Of a stretch of DNA of 12,338 bases, positions 5,743 to 12,338 are shown piece by piece; the stretch's first letter is position 1; each line of letters begins with the position of its first letter. The stretch is from CAKSQL01 sp045606465 (lineage in GTDB: Bacteria > Bacillota > Clostridia > UBA1381): the NCBI GenBank assembly GCA_045606465.1, contig JAZURZ010000082.1, positions 1 through 12,338 of the forward strand. The letters run 5' to 3'. Position numbers and translations under genes: made by a program. The notes beneath the pieces were generated by a model that did not search any database, had not been told where the DNA came from, and saw nothing but the letters and a program-made list of their open reading frames with translations.

Positions 5743-7533
5743 TTATTCCTCTTCTTTAACTTCGGGATTTATCATTATAAACAATTCCTCAAGTTGTTTT
5801 AAATCTACAGTGTCAGGAGCGTTTGTCATAAGCTCAGACGCATTTTGTACCTTGGGGAATGCAATAACATCTTTAATGTTATCGCAACCTGTCAAAAGCA
5901 TTACAAGACGGTCAAGGCCATATGCCATGCCTCCATGAGGGGGTGTGCCATACTTAAATGCCTCCAGAAGATAACCAAAGCGTTTCCATGCCTCCTCTTT
6001 AGTAAAGCCAAGGGCTGTGAACATTCTCTCCTGAAGTTCAGAATTAAATATTCTTATACTTCCGCCGCCTGCTTCGCAACCATTTATGACAATATCATAT
6101 GCCTTTGCACGAACTCTGCCGGGGTCGCTTTCAAGATACTGAATGTCCTCGTCCATGGGCGCTGTAAATGGATGATGCATCGCAGTATATCTGCCTTCCT
6201 CCTCGCTATATTCAAACTGAGGAAATTCTGTCACCCACAATAAATCGTAACTTCCCTCTTCAATAAAATTAAGTCGCTTTGCTATTTCAAGTCTTAATGC
6301 TCCCAAAGAATCAAACACAACATTGTTGGTGTCGGCAACAAACAAAAGTAAATCTCCTACCTCGCCGCCGACTGCAGATATAATCTTTTCAACCTCATCT
6401 GGAGTTAAGAACTTTGCAAAAGAAGAACGATGCTCACTTTCTCCCACATTAAGCCATGCAAGACCCTTTGCACGATAGGTCTTTACAAATTCGCCCAAAG
6501 AATCAATTTCCTTACGGCTGAACTTTTCCGCTCCGCCCTTTACATTAATTCCTCTTACACTTCCGCCGTTTTCAACTGCACCTGAAAATACTTTAAAGCC
6601 ACAATCCTTAACAACAGAAGAAACATCTGTAAGTTCCAATCCAAAGCGTGTGTCGGGTTTGTCCGAGCCATAGCGTTCCATTGCCTCTTTATATGGAATT
6701 CTTCTTAATGGAATTTCAATGTCTTTATCGAGAATATCTTTAAAAAGCTTTTTAATAAAACGTTCGTTTACGCTCATTACATCGTCTGCCTCAACAAATG
6801 ACATTTCAAGGTCAATCTGGGTAAATTCAGGCTGACGGTCGGCTCTTAAATCCTCATCTCTAAAGCATTTTGCTATCTGAAAATATCTGTCGGTACCCGA
6901 AAGCATCAGAAGCTGCTTATAAAGCTGAGGGGATTGAGGAAGTGCATAAAACTTTCCCGGATGCACTCGGCTGGGCACAAGATAATCTCTTGCTCCCTCG
7001 GGAGTGCTCTTGATAAGAACAGGAGTTTCAATTTCCAAAAATCCATTATCAGAATAGTAATTTCTTGCAATCTGCGCTATTTTATGACGCACTATTAAGT
7101 TTTTTTGCACATCGGGACGTGTTAAATCAAGATATCTATATTTTAATCTTGTTTCGTCCTTTACATTTGAATTTTCTTCAATTGCGAAAGGAGGAGTTTC
7201 TGATTTGTTTAAGATACGCAGCTCTTCCACCTGAATTTCAATCTGACCTGTAGGAATTTTGTTGTTCACAGAGGAACGCTTTACCACATTTCCAACTGCT
7301 GCCAAAACATATTCGTTTCTTACAGTCTGCGCCTTTTTAAAGGCTTCTTTTGACACTTCTTCAGCAAAAGAAAGCTGAATTATTCCGCTTATATCTCTTA
7401 AATCAATAAATGTCAGTGCTCCAAGTTGTCTATAGGTCTGTGTCCAACCCATAACAACAACCTTTTCTCCTATATTTTTTTCTGAAAGTTCTGCACATTT
7501 ATGTGTACGCTTTAAACCTTGTAATGTTTCCAT
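5743..7533 (-). CDS. aspS: Aspartyl-tRNA synthetase
   Basis: This class II enzyme charges tRNA-Asp with aspartate. At 596 residues it is a normal bacterial AspRS. It has an OB-fold anticodon-binding domain (about 1-110), a catalytic domain, and the bacterial GAD insertion (about 305-410). Motif 2 is FRDEDLRADRQPEF (224-237) and motif 3 is GMAYGLDRLVMLL (535-547). Residue L37 (RQLGALTFID) falls where bacterial enzymes have Leu in discriminating forms and His in several non-discriminating forms. This weakly favours an enzyme specific for tRNA-Asp; that reading is inference. The ATG at 7533 follows AAAGGG (7542-7547) with 8 nt of spacing. It lies 30 bp after hisS and shares its transcript. Confidence 0.97.
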   Translation of the reverse strand: METLQGLKRTHKCAELSEKNIGEKVVVMGWTQTYRQLGALTFIDLRDISGIIQLSFAEEVSKEAFKKAQTVRNEYVLAAVGNVVKRSSVNNKIPTGQIEIQVEELRILNKSETPPFAIEENSNVKDETRLKYRYLDLTRPDVQKNLIVRHKIAQIARNYYSDNGFLEIETPVLIKSTPEGARDYLVPSRVHPGKFYALPQSPQLYKQLLMLSGTDRYFQIAKCFRDEDLRADRQPEFTQIDLEMSFVEADDVMSVNERFIKKLFKDILDKDIEIPLRRIPYKEAMERYGSDKPDTRFGLELTDVSSVVKDCGFKVFSGAVENGGSVRGINVKGGAEKFSRKEIDSLGEFVKTYRAKGLAWLNVGESEHRSSFAKFLTPDEVEKIISAVGGEVGDLLLFVADTNNVVFDSLGALRLEIAKRLNFIEEGSYDLLWVTEFPQFEYSEEEGRYTAMHHPFTAPMDEDIQYLESDPGRVRAKAYDIVINGCEAGGGSIRIFNSELQERMFTALGFTKEEAWKRFGYLLEAFKYGTPPHGGMAYGLDRLVMLLTGCDNIKDVIAFPKVQNASELMTNAPDTVDLKQLEELFIMINPEVKEEE

Positions 7534-7563
7534 AAATAAAACCCTTTCTGTCCTGATATTTAA

Positions 7564-8808
7564 TTATTTTAAAAAGTAGTCTATTATTTTATCAGCTGCA
7601 ACCTCGGTCTGTTCACCAGTTTGCATATTTTTTATTTTAAAAATTCCTGAGTCAATTTCGTTGTCACCAAGAACAAGTGTATTTTGTGCACCAATTTTGT
7701 CAGCGTATTTCATTTGAGGCTTTAAGCCTCTGCCTATATGGTCAGTTTCGGTATTAATCTTAGCTTTTCTTAATTCGTACACAAGTTTTTGTGCATATTC
7801 ATATGCTCTTTCTCCCAATGGAACAACATAAAGGTCTATTTTATTTTTCTTTGGAATTTTAACACCAAGCTCATCGAGTCTTATAAGCAGGCGCTCAATT
7901 CCAAGTCCAAAACCTATTGCAGGAGTGTGGTCGCCTCCAAGCTCTTCCACAAGTCCGTCATATCTTCCGCCGCCGCACACTGTAAAGGGACCGCTTATTA
8001 TTTCAAAAACTGTTTTTGTGTAATAATCAAGACCTCTTACAATTCCGTCATCAATCTCATAAGAAATTCCCAAAAGTTCAAGATTCTTTTTAAAAGCTTC
8101 AAAATGCTCCTTACACTCGTCGCAAACATAGTCAAGCAAGGAAGGCGCTCCTGCCACCTCTTTTTGACAAATTTCTGATTTACAGTCGATTATTCTCAAA
8201 GGATTTCTTTCAAATCTTTCTTTGCAAGTGTCACAAAGCTTTTCAAGCTTTGGTCTTAAATATTCCTTTAAAGCCTCGTTATATTTTTTTCTGCACTCAG
8301 GGCAGCCGATGCTGTTTATATGAACTGAAAGGTCAGATAATCCCACCCTTTTTAAAAAAGTGACTGCAAGGCTTACAACCTCTGCATCTATTGAGGGATT
8401 TTTTGCGCCAAAGGCTTCAATTCCAAATTGGTGAAATTCCCTTAAGCGTCCCTTGTGCTTGTTTTCGTATCTAAAGCATGGCACATTATAAAAAGCCTTC
8501 ATGGGCATGGGTTGTGCATAAATGCTATTTTGTAAAAAGCTTCTTACAACCGAGGCAGTCCCCTCAGGTCTTAGGGTTATGCTTCTTCCCCCTTTATCCA
8601 AAAATGTGTACATCTGCTTTTGCACAACGTCGGTGGTATCTCCCACGCCACGCTCAAAAAGCTCAGTATATTCAAAAGTAGGCATTCTTATTTCGTAATA
8701 TCCGAAATTATCGCAAACCTCTTTGAAATTTTCTTCAAGATACTGCCATCTGTAACTGTCTGCAGGCAGCAAATCCTCAGTTCCCTTAGGAGCTTGTGTT
8801 CTAAACAT
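7564..8808 (-). CDS. hisS: Histidyl-tRNA synthetase
   Basis: This class II enzyme charges tRNA-His and has the usual 414 residues. Key sites are PKGTEDLLP (8-16), the motif 2 region FRYENKHKGRLREFHQFGIE (112-131), RGLDYYTKTVFE (258-269), GGGRYDGL (279-286) and motif 3 AIGFGLGIERL (297-307). The C-terminal anticodon-binding domain starts near 325. The insertion domain holds CxxC pairs (C169/C172, C192/C195, C229/C232) plus C209 and C214, which could bind a metal. The ATG at 8808 is fixed by an in-frame TAA just upstream. The nearest SD-like AAAGG is about 14 nt away, which is unusually far. hisS-aspS order is common in Firmicutes. Confidence 0.97.
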   Translation of the reverse strand: MFRTQAPKGTEDLLPADSYRWQYLEENFKEVCDNFGYYEIRMPTFEYTELFERGVGDTTDVVQKQMYTFLDKGGRSITLRPEGTASVVRSFLQNSIYAQPMPMKAFYNVPCFRYENKHKGRLREFHQFGIEAFGAKNPSIDAEVVSLAVTFLKRVGLSDLSVHINSIGCPECRKKYNEALKEYLRPKLEKLCDTCKERFERNPLRIIDCKSEICQKEVAGAPSLLDYVCDECKEHFEAFKKNLELLGISYEIDDGIVRGLDYYTKTVFEIISGPFTVCGGGRYDGLVEELGGDHTPAIGFGLGIERLLIRLDELGVKIPKKNKIDLYVVPLGERAYEYAQKLVYELRKAKINTETDHIGRGLKPQMKYADKIGAQNTLVLGDNEIDSGIFKIKNMQTGEQTEVAADKIIDYFLK

Positions 8809-8855
8809 AATTTATATCAATACCTTTCTTTTGTAATTACTTACTTATCCTTAAT

Positions 8856-8884
8856 ATTTTATTATTTTTATAGCATTATGTCAA
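8856..8884 (-). promoter_or_regulatory. Predicted sigma-A promoter of hisS-aspS
   Basis: On the minus strand a perfect TTGACA (8884-8879) and TAAAAT (8861-8856) are separated by 17 bp. Transcription should start near 8849, giving a leader of about 40 nt. That is far too short for a T-box, and none of its conserved elements are seen in 8809-8914. No GC-rich terminator separates this promoter from the upstream reductase gene. Confidence 0.75.
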
Positions 8885-8914
8885 GTTTTTTTACTATTAT
8901 ATTTTTAAAAATTG

Positions 8915-9790
8915 TCATTTTTTGTTTTTATATTCGTTTAGAATATTTTTGTTTCTTAGAAGTGGAGCTAACCCACGCCACGAAAAGGCATGGTCTTTAT
9001 AAAGCTTTTTAAATTCTTTATTGCTCATGTCCTTTTCAAACTCAAGGTTTTCTATAACATTTTCATAAAATTCCTCAATTTGAGTAAAAGGCACATTTTT
9101 ATTATGGGGACACACGTTCTGACATATGTCACAGCCCCATATCATTTTACTCTTTAACAAGGCATTTTTTTCTTTTTCGTCAAGGTCACCTTTTTTTTGG
9201 CTTATAAAGGAAACGCAATTTTTTTCTAAAAAGTTTCCGTCGTCAAGAATTGCATTTCCCGGGCAATTTTTTATACATTCGCCGCAATCTGCACACTTTA
9301 AGTTAAGTTTTTTAGATTCTTCTATTTCGCAATCTGTAACAATTACTCCTATAAAAACAAAGCTTCCCCACTTATGACTTATGAACATATGGTTTTTGCC
9401 TATAAAGCCAAGTCCTGCACTTACTGCCAGATAACGCTCATTCATGCCCCAGGAATCTGCAAAGCACATTGCCCTATAACCTTTTTTAGTTAAAGTTTCT
9501 GCAAGGCTCTTAAGCTTTTCCTTTGCAACAATATGATAATCCTTTCCCATGGCATATTTTGAAATTTCTCCTGCTTGGGGTATGTTATAAGAAAATATGC
9601 ATACCACCAAAGACTTCGCCTCCGGCATTATCAAAAAAGGATTGCACCTTTCCTCTATGCTTTCATGCACAAATTCCGATGTGTTTTTCTCACTCAAATC
9701 AAGGCAAAGGTCTTTAAAAACCCTTGCCCTGACCACTCCCAAATCAGATATTTTTAAAAATCTTGCTTGTTTTTTTAATTCATTAAGCAT
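8915..9790 (-). CDS. queG: QueG-like epoxyqueuosine reductase, short form
   Basis: QueG uses cobalamin and two 4Fe-4S clusters to reduce epoxyqueuosine to queuosine in tRNA. Numbered from the upstream TTG at 9796, the DUF1730-type domain contains ADSWGMNERYLA (113-124), where D114 is the expected catalytic acid, and AGLGFIGKN (127-135). Cluster ligands are C168, C171, C174, C178 and C194, then C222, C225 and C229 (CDICQNVCPHN). The protein ends near residue 293, just past FSWRGLAPLLRN, so the C-terminal HEAT-like tRNA-binding region of the roughly 380-residue enzymes is missing. The better start is ATG at 9790, 2 nt after the lipoprotein stop; no clear RBS is seen, so translation is probably coupled. 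Another reductase of the same fold is possible. Confidence 0.82.
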   Translation of the reverse strand: MLNELKKQARFLKISDLGVVRARVFKDLCLDLSEKNTSEFVHESIEERCNPFLIMPEAKSLVVCIFSYNIPQAGEISKYAMGKDYHIVAKEKLKSLAETLTKKGYRAMCFADSWGMNERYLAVSAGLGFIGKNHMFISHKWGSFVFIGVIVTDCEIEESKKLNLKCADCGECIKNCPGNAILDDGNFLEKNCVSFISQKKGDLDEKEKNALLKSKMIWGCDICQNVCPHNKNVPFTQIEEFYENVIENLEFEKDMSNKEFKKLYKDHAFSWRGLAPLLRNKNILNEYKNKK

Positions 9791-9792
9791 AA

Positions 9793-10332
9793 TCAATAAT
9801 ATCTATTCACTGAAAGCTCGTTTATTGCACCTGCAGTATATGCCACACTTTCATGGAAAACTCCGTCAGAAAATCTATATTCCCTTATTTCAAAGCCTGC
9901 ACTTTGAGATATTGTAAGTCTTATAACATCTTCTATTTCACCATTCTCAAGATAATGCTCACTTACATTCATAGAAAGTCTGCCATGAATAGAAGAATCA
10001 TAAAGAGGATATATTCCCTCATCATTTTCAACATACAACGCCCAATGCTGACTGTCGTCCCACATAAAAAATCCATCCTCGTCCTTTTGGGCAGAGGTAA
10101 CAAGAACTACTCTTTCTTCAGAGTCACCGCTGTGAGTGAAATTATGCTCGCAATCCTCATACACATTAAGATTTTCATACCAACCGTCATCTTTAACTAT
10201 TCCAATTGTCTTGTCCGGCTCTTGTTCATATGTAGCCAAGGGCGACGGGCTTTCTACAATGGTTGGTTTTTCTTCATTTGTACAACCTGCAAGGCACAAA
10301 AGAGTCAATGCAATTAAAAAAAGTTTCTTCAT
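9793..10332 (-). CDS. Putative lipoprotein of unknown function
   Basis: I do not recognise this 179-residue protein. It starts with a lipoprotein signal, MKKLFLIALTLLCLAGC, whose lipobox LAGC puts the lipidated cysteine at position 17. A Pro/Glu/Ser-rich linker follows to about 45. The rest is an acidic domain rich in aromatic residues, with several predicted beta-like stretches. It should sit on the outer face of the membrane. The ATG at 10332 follows AAAGGA with 9 nt of spacing. It lies 34 bp after yigZ and almost touches the queG-like gene, which suggests co-transcription but gives no functional hint. Confidence 0.75.
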   Translation of the reverse strand: MKKLFLIALTLLCLAGCTNEEKPTIVESPSPLATYEQEPDKTIGIVKDDGWYENLNVYEDCEHNFTHSGDSEERVVLVTSAQKDEDGFFMWDDSQHWALYVENDEGIYPLYDSSIHGRLSMNVSEHYLENGEIEDVIRLTISQSAGFEIREYRFSDGVFHESVAYTAGAINELSVNRYY

Positions 10333-10366
10333 AAAATTTATTCCTTTCTTAAGTAAGTAAAAATTA

Positions 10367-11011
10367 TTATAATTCTATATCAATATATTTTGTGTCAACA
10401 ACACTGCATATTGCTCTGCCATTAGTTATATCGGTCATTTCCAAAATAAGCTTTTGTGTCTTATCAGGGGGAACACACACAAAAAATGTTACTTCGTTTG
10501 TGTATAAAGTGTCTTCCAGCATAAGATGCTCGGAAGAAATTTTATGTTGCACCTTCCCCGACAATGTATAATCTGTATTAATCGACACAATATTGCAAAG
10601 CATTCTTTTTATAACACCCGCAGAATGAAGCCCGAGGGTTGCAGAATTCCCATAAGCATGCACAAGTCCCCCTGTACCAAGCAAGGTTCCTCCAAAATAT
10701 CTTGTGACAACCACGCAAACATCTACTATGCCCTCTTTTCGTATTGCGTCTAAAACAGGCATTCCTGCAGTTTGTGAGGGTTCTCCGTCATCAGAGTATC
10801 GAAAAATTTGATTTTCGTCTATTACATAGGCATAGACATTGTGTGTGGCATCGGGAAATTCCTTTCTTATTTGGCTTAAAAATTCCAATGCCTCTTCTTC
10901 GCTTTTGCAAGGCTTTACCGAGGTGATAAATTTTGATTTTTTTTCAACAAGAAATTCTCTTGCCTCTTTTTTAACTGTCTTATATTCTGCCTTGTTTGAA
11001 ATTTTTCTCAC
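10367..11011 (-). CDS. yigZ: YigZ/IMPACT family protein
   Basis: The 214-residue protein has the two-domain IMPACT/YigZ layout: a UPF0029 N-terminal domain (about 18-130) and a DUF1949 C-terminal domain (about 142-205). Signatures are EKKSKFI (23-29), DDGEPSQTAGMP (74-85) and VVTRYFGGTLLGTGG (101-115). Eukaryotic IMPACT regulates Gcn2; the bacterial role is not settled. The assigned start is GTG at 11011, 5 nt after the hflX stop. The only SD-like sequence (AAGGGG) abuts the GTG. Either initiation is by coupling to hflX, or an ATT at codon 4, with good spacing, is used. Confidence 0.92.
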   Translation of the reverse strand: MRKISNKAEYKTVKKEAREFLVEKKSKFITSVKPCKSEEEALEFLSQIRKEFPDATHNVYAYVIDENQIFRYSDDGEPSQTAGMPVLDAIRKEGIVDVCVVVTRYFGGTLLGTGGLVHAYGNSATLGLHSAGVIKRMLCNIVSINTDYTLSGKVQHKISSEHLMLEDTLYTNEVTFFVCVPPDKTQKLILEMTDITNGRAICSVVDTKYIDIEL

Positions 11012-11016
11012 CCCTT

Positions 11017-12288
11017 TTAATCAATTATCCAGTCACGCAGACGACAAAAAATACCATCGTCCGCCAAAAATTCAACCTCTATTCCATCATTGGTATATTC
11101 CTCATTTATAACCTTTTGTGTTTTGTGCAGTTCATTTAGAATATTTGCATCGGTATATGGTATAAGCACCTTTATTTTTTGCTTTTTCCCCGGCGCAAGA
11201 GATTCTATTGCCGACATAAGCTTTTCAATATTTATCCTTTTCTTTGCTGAAATTGCCACACTCATGTCATACCCCTCCAAAGAATGGGGCGCAAATTCCA
11301 TACTGTCAAGCTTGTCACATTTATTAAAAACTGCTATTCTTGGTTTTCCTATAGCGCCAATATCGTCTAAAACCTCATTTACAACCCTTATTTGGTCATT
11401 TTTGTTAGGAAGAGATGTATCTATTACATGGATTAACACATCTGCAACAACCGCCTCTTCCAATGTGGATTTAAAAGCCTCTACAAGATGATGAGGAAGC
11501 TTTCTTATAAATCCTACTGTATCGACTAAAAGTATTTTTCTGTTATCCTCAAGCACTATTCCTCTTGAAGTGGGGTCAAGGGTTGCAAAAAGCTTATCCT
11601 CTGCAAAAACTCCCGCATCGGTAAGAGTGTTTAATAGGGTGGATTTTCTCGAATTTGTGTAGCCCACAAGTGCTGCTGTTATTACACCGTCTTTTTTTCT
11701 TCTTGAGCGGAAAAGATTTCTGTGTTTTTCAAGTTCGCAAAGTTCCTCTGAAAGTGCCGCAATTCTTCTTCTTATGTGTCGTCTGTCGCTTTCAAGCTTG
11801 GTTTCTCCAGGACCTCTTGTTCCTATTCCGGCGCCCGTCCTGCTCATGACCTGTCCCAGGCCTCTTAGTCTTGGCAGCTGATATTTTAATTGTGCAAGCT
11901 CTACCTGAAGCTTACCCTCTCCACTTTTTGCACGCATTGCAAAAATGTCAAGTATAAGCATAGAGCGGTCAAGCACCTTTACGCCAAGCATTTCATTAAG
12001 ATTTCGTATCTGTACAGGCGAAAGCTCATCATCAAATATTACGCAATCTATATCAAGCTCAGGGAGTGCGCTTTTAATTTCCAAAAGCTTTCCTTCACCC
12101 ATATAGGTTGCACTTTCAATGTCGGACTTATTTTGGACAACCTCTCCTACAACCTCTGCTCCCGCAGTTTTTGCAAGCTCGCAAAGCTCCTTCATTGATT
12201 CTTCTGTTGTGTCATTTAAAGAATCCATCCTGCCAGTATGAACCCCCAAAAGCAGAACTCTTTCCTTTTTTTCTTCGTTTATATTCAA
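11017..12288 (-). CDS. hflX: HflX-type ribosome-associated GTPase with altered P-loop
   Basis: HflX is a GTPase that binds the large ribosomal subunit and splits stalled or hibernating ribosomes under stress. The 423-residue protein has the N-terminal HflX domain (about 10-130). A coiled linker follows, with the conserved LPRLRGLG...GIGTRGPGETKLE region (138-166), then the G domain from about 203. G2 is TLDPTS (236-241), G3 DTVGFI (256-261), G4 NKCD (322-325) and G5 ISAKK (346-350). G1 reads GYTNSRKST (209-217) instead of GYTNAGKST: R214 replaces the invariant glycine. The start is TTG at 12288, with AGGAG 12 nt upstream. It is the first gene of the hflX-yigZ-lipoprotein-queG run. Confidence 0.94.
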   Translation of the reverse strand: MNINEEKKERVLLLGVHTGRMDSLNDTTEESMKELCELAKTAGAEVVGEVVQNKSDIESATYMGEGKLLEIKSALPELDIDCVIFDDELSPVQIRNLNEMLGVKVLDRSMLILDIFAMRAKSGEGKLQVELAQLKYQLPRLRGLGQVMSRTGAGIGTRGPGETKLESDRRHIRRRIAALSEELCELEKHRNLFRSRRKKDGVITAALVGYTNSRKSTLLNTLTDAGVFAEDKLFATLDPTSRGIVLEDNRKILLVDTVGFIRKLPHHLVEAFKSTLEEAVVADVLIHVIDTSLPNKNDQIRVVNEVLDDIGAIGKPRIAVFNKCDKLDSMEFAPHSLEGYDMSVAISAKKRINIEKLMSAIESLAPGKKQKIKVLIPYTDANILNELHKTQKVINEEYTNDGIEVEFLADDGIFCRLRDWIID

Positions 12289-12338
12289 AGTCTTTGTTTT
12301 CTCCTTTTACTATTATTCTTTCAGAATTTTTTCAATTT

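Noticed and set aside
5845..6243. Plus-strand open frame within aspS
   Set aside because: It is antisense to a strongly conserved synthetase gene and has no domain or RBS.
8809..8914. Possible T-box leader ahead of hisS
   Set aside because: The gap is too short and holds no specifier stem, T-box sequence or terminator/antiterminator pair.
9853..10317. Open frame of about 154 codons on the plus strand opposite the lipoprotein gene
   Set aside because: It is antisense to a gene with a clear signal peptide and RBS, has no RBS of its own, and its translation has no recognisable domain.
1..12338. CRISPR array, tRNA or rRNA genes, defence or toxin-antitoxin system
   Set aside because: I saw no regularly spaced repeats, tRNA-like cloverleaf, rRNA-like sequence or defence-type proteins. 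Accessory content appears limited to the IS and IS-end-like pieces.

Overview
The window looks like a chromosomal segment of a low-GC, endospore-forming Clostridia member. The genes spoIIR, sleB and ypeB mark a spore former, and AT-rich intergenic DNA with AGGAGG-type ribosome binding sites fits. The genus cannot be fixed from this sequence alone. All host genes except spoIIR are on the minus strand. One complete insertion sequence sits at the left edge.

Bases 101-1642 are an intact IS3-family element of the IS150 type. It has 24-bp terminal inverted repeats (20/24 identical), orfA, and an orfB in the -1 frame with a DD35E catalytic triad. The overlap carries a frameshift signal: a slippery A-run, a 7-nt spacer and a stem. 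The left inverted repeat forms the 5' arm of a long terminator-like hairpin whose 3' arm contains the orfA ribosome binding site. The element ends 20 bp past the stop codon of a minus-strand phosphoribosyltransferase gene.

Bases 1663-2870 are a nucleobase salvage operon, upp followed by a purine-type phosphoribosyltransferase. Its strong predicted promoter lies upstream of a terminator-type hairpin, so the upp leader looks like an attenuator. Bases 2992-4815 are the spore germination pair sleB-ypeB, a cortex-lytic enzyme and its partner, with a candidate sigma-G promoter. Divergent from it is spoIIR, which signals from forespore to mother cell to activate pro-sigma-E.

spoIIR and aspS converge on a 78-nt palindrome that probably serves as a two-way terminator. 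Its inner 44 bp resemble two abutted IS3-family ends. hisS-aspS (5743-8808) form a tRNA synthetase operon with a good sigma-A promoter, a very short leader and no T-box. Upstream, hflX, yigZ, an unknown lipoprotein and a short queG-like reductase (8915-12288) are tightly packed and probably co-transcribed.

The most notable points are an arginine replacing the invariant P-loop glycine of HflX, the hairpin guarding the transposase gene, the upp leader hairpin, and the IS-end-like palindrome inside the spoIIR/aspS terminator. I found no CRISPR array, tRNA or rRNA, and no clear new multi-gene system.
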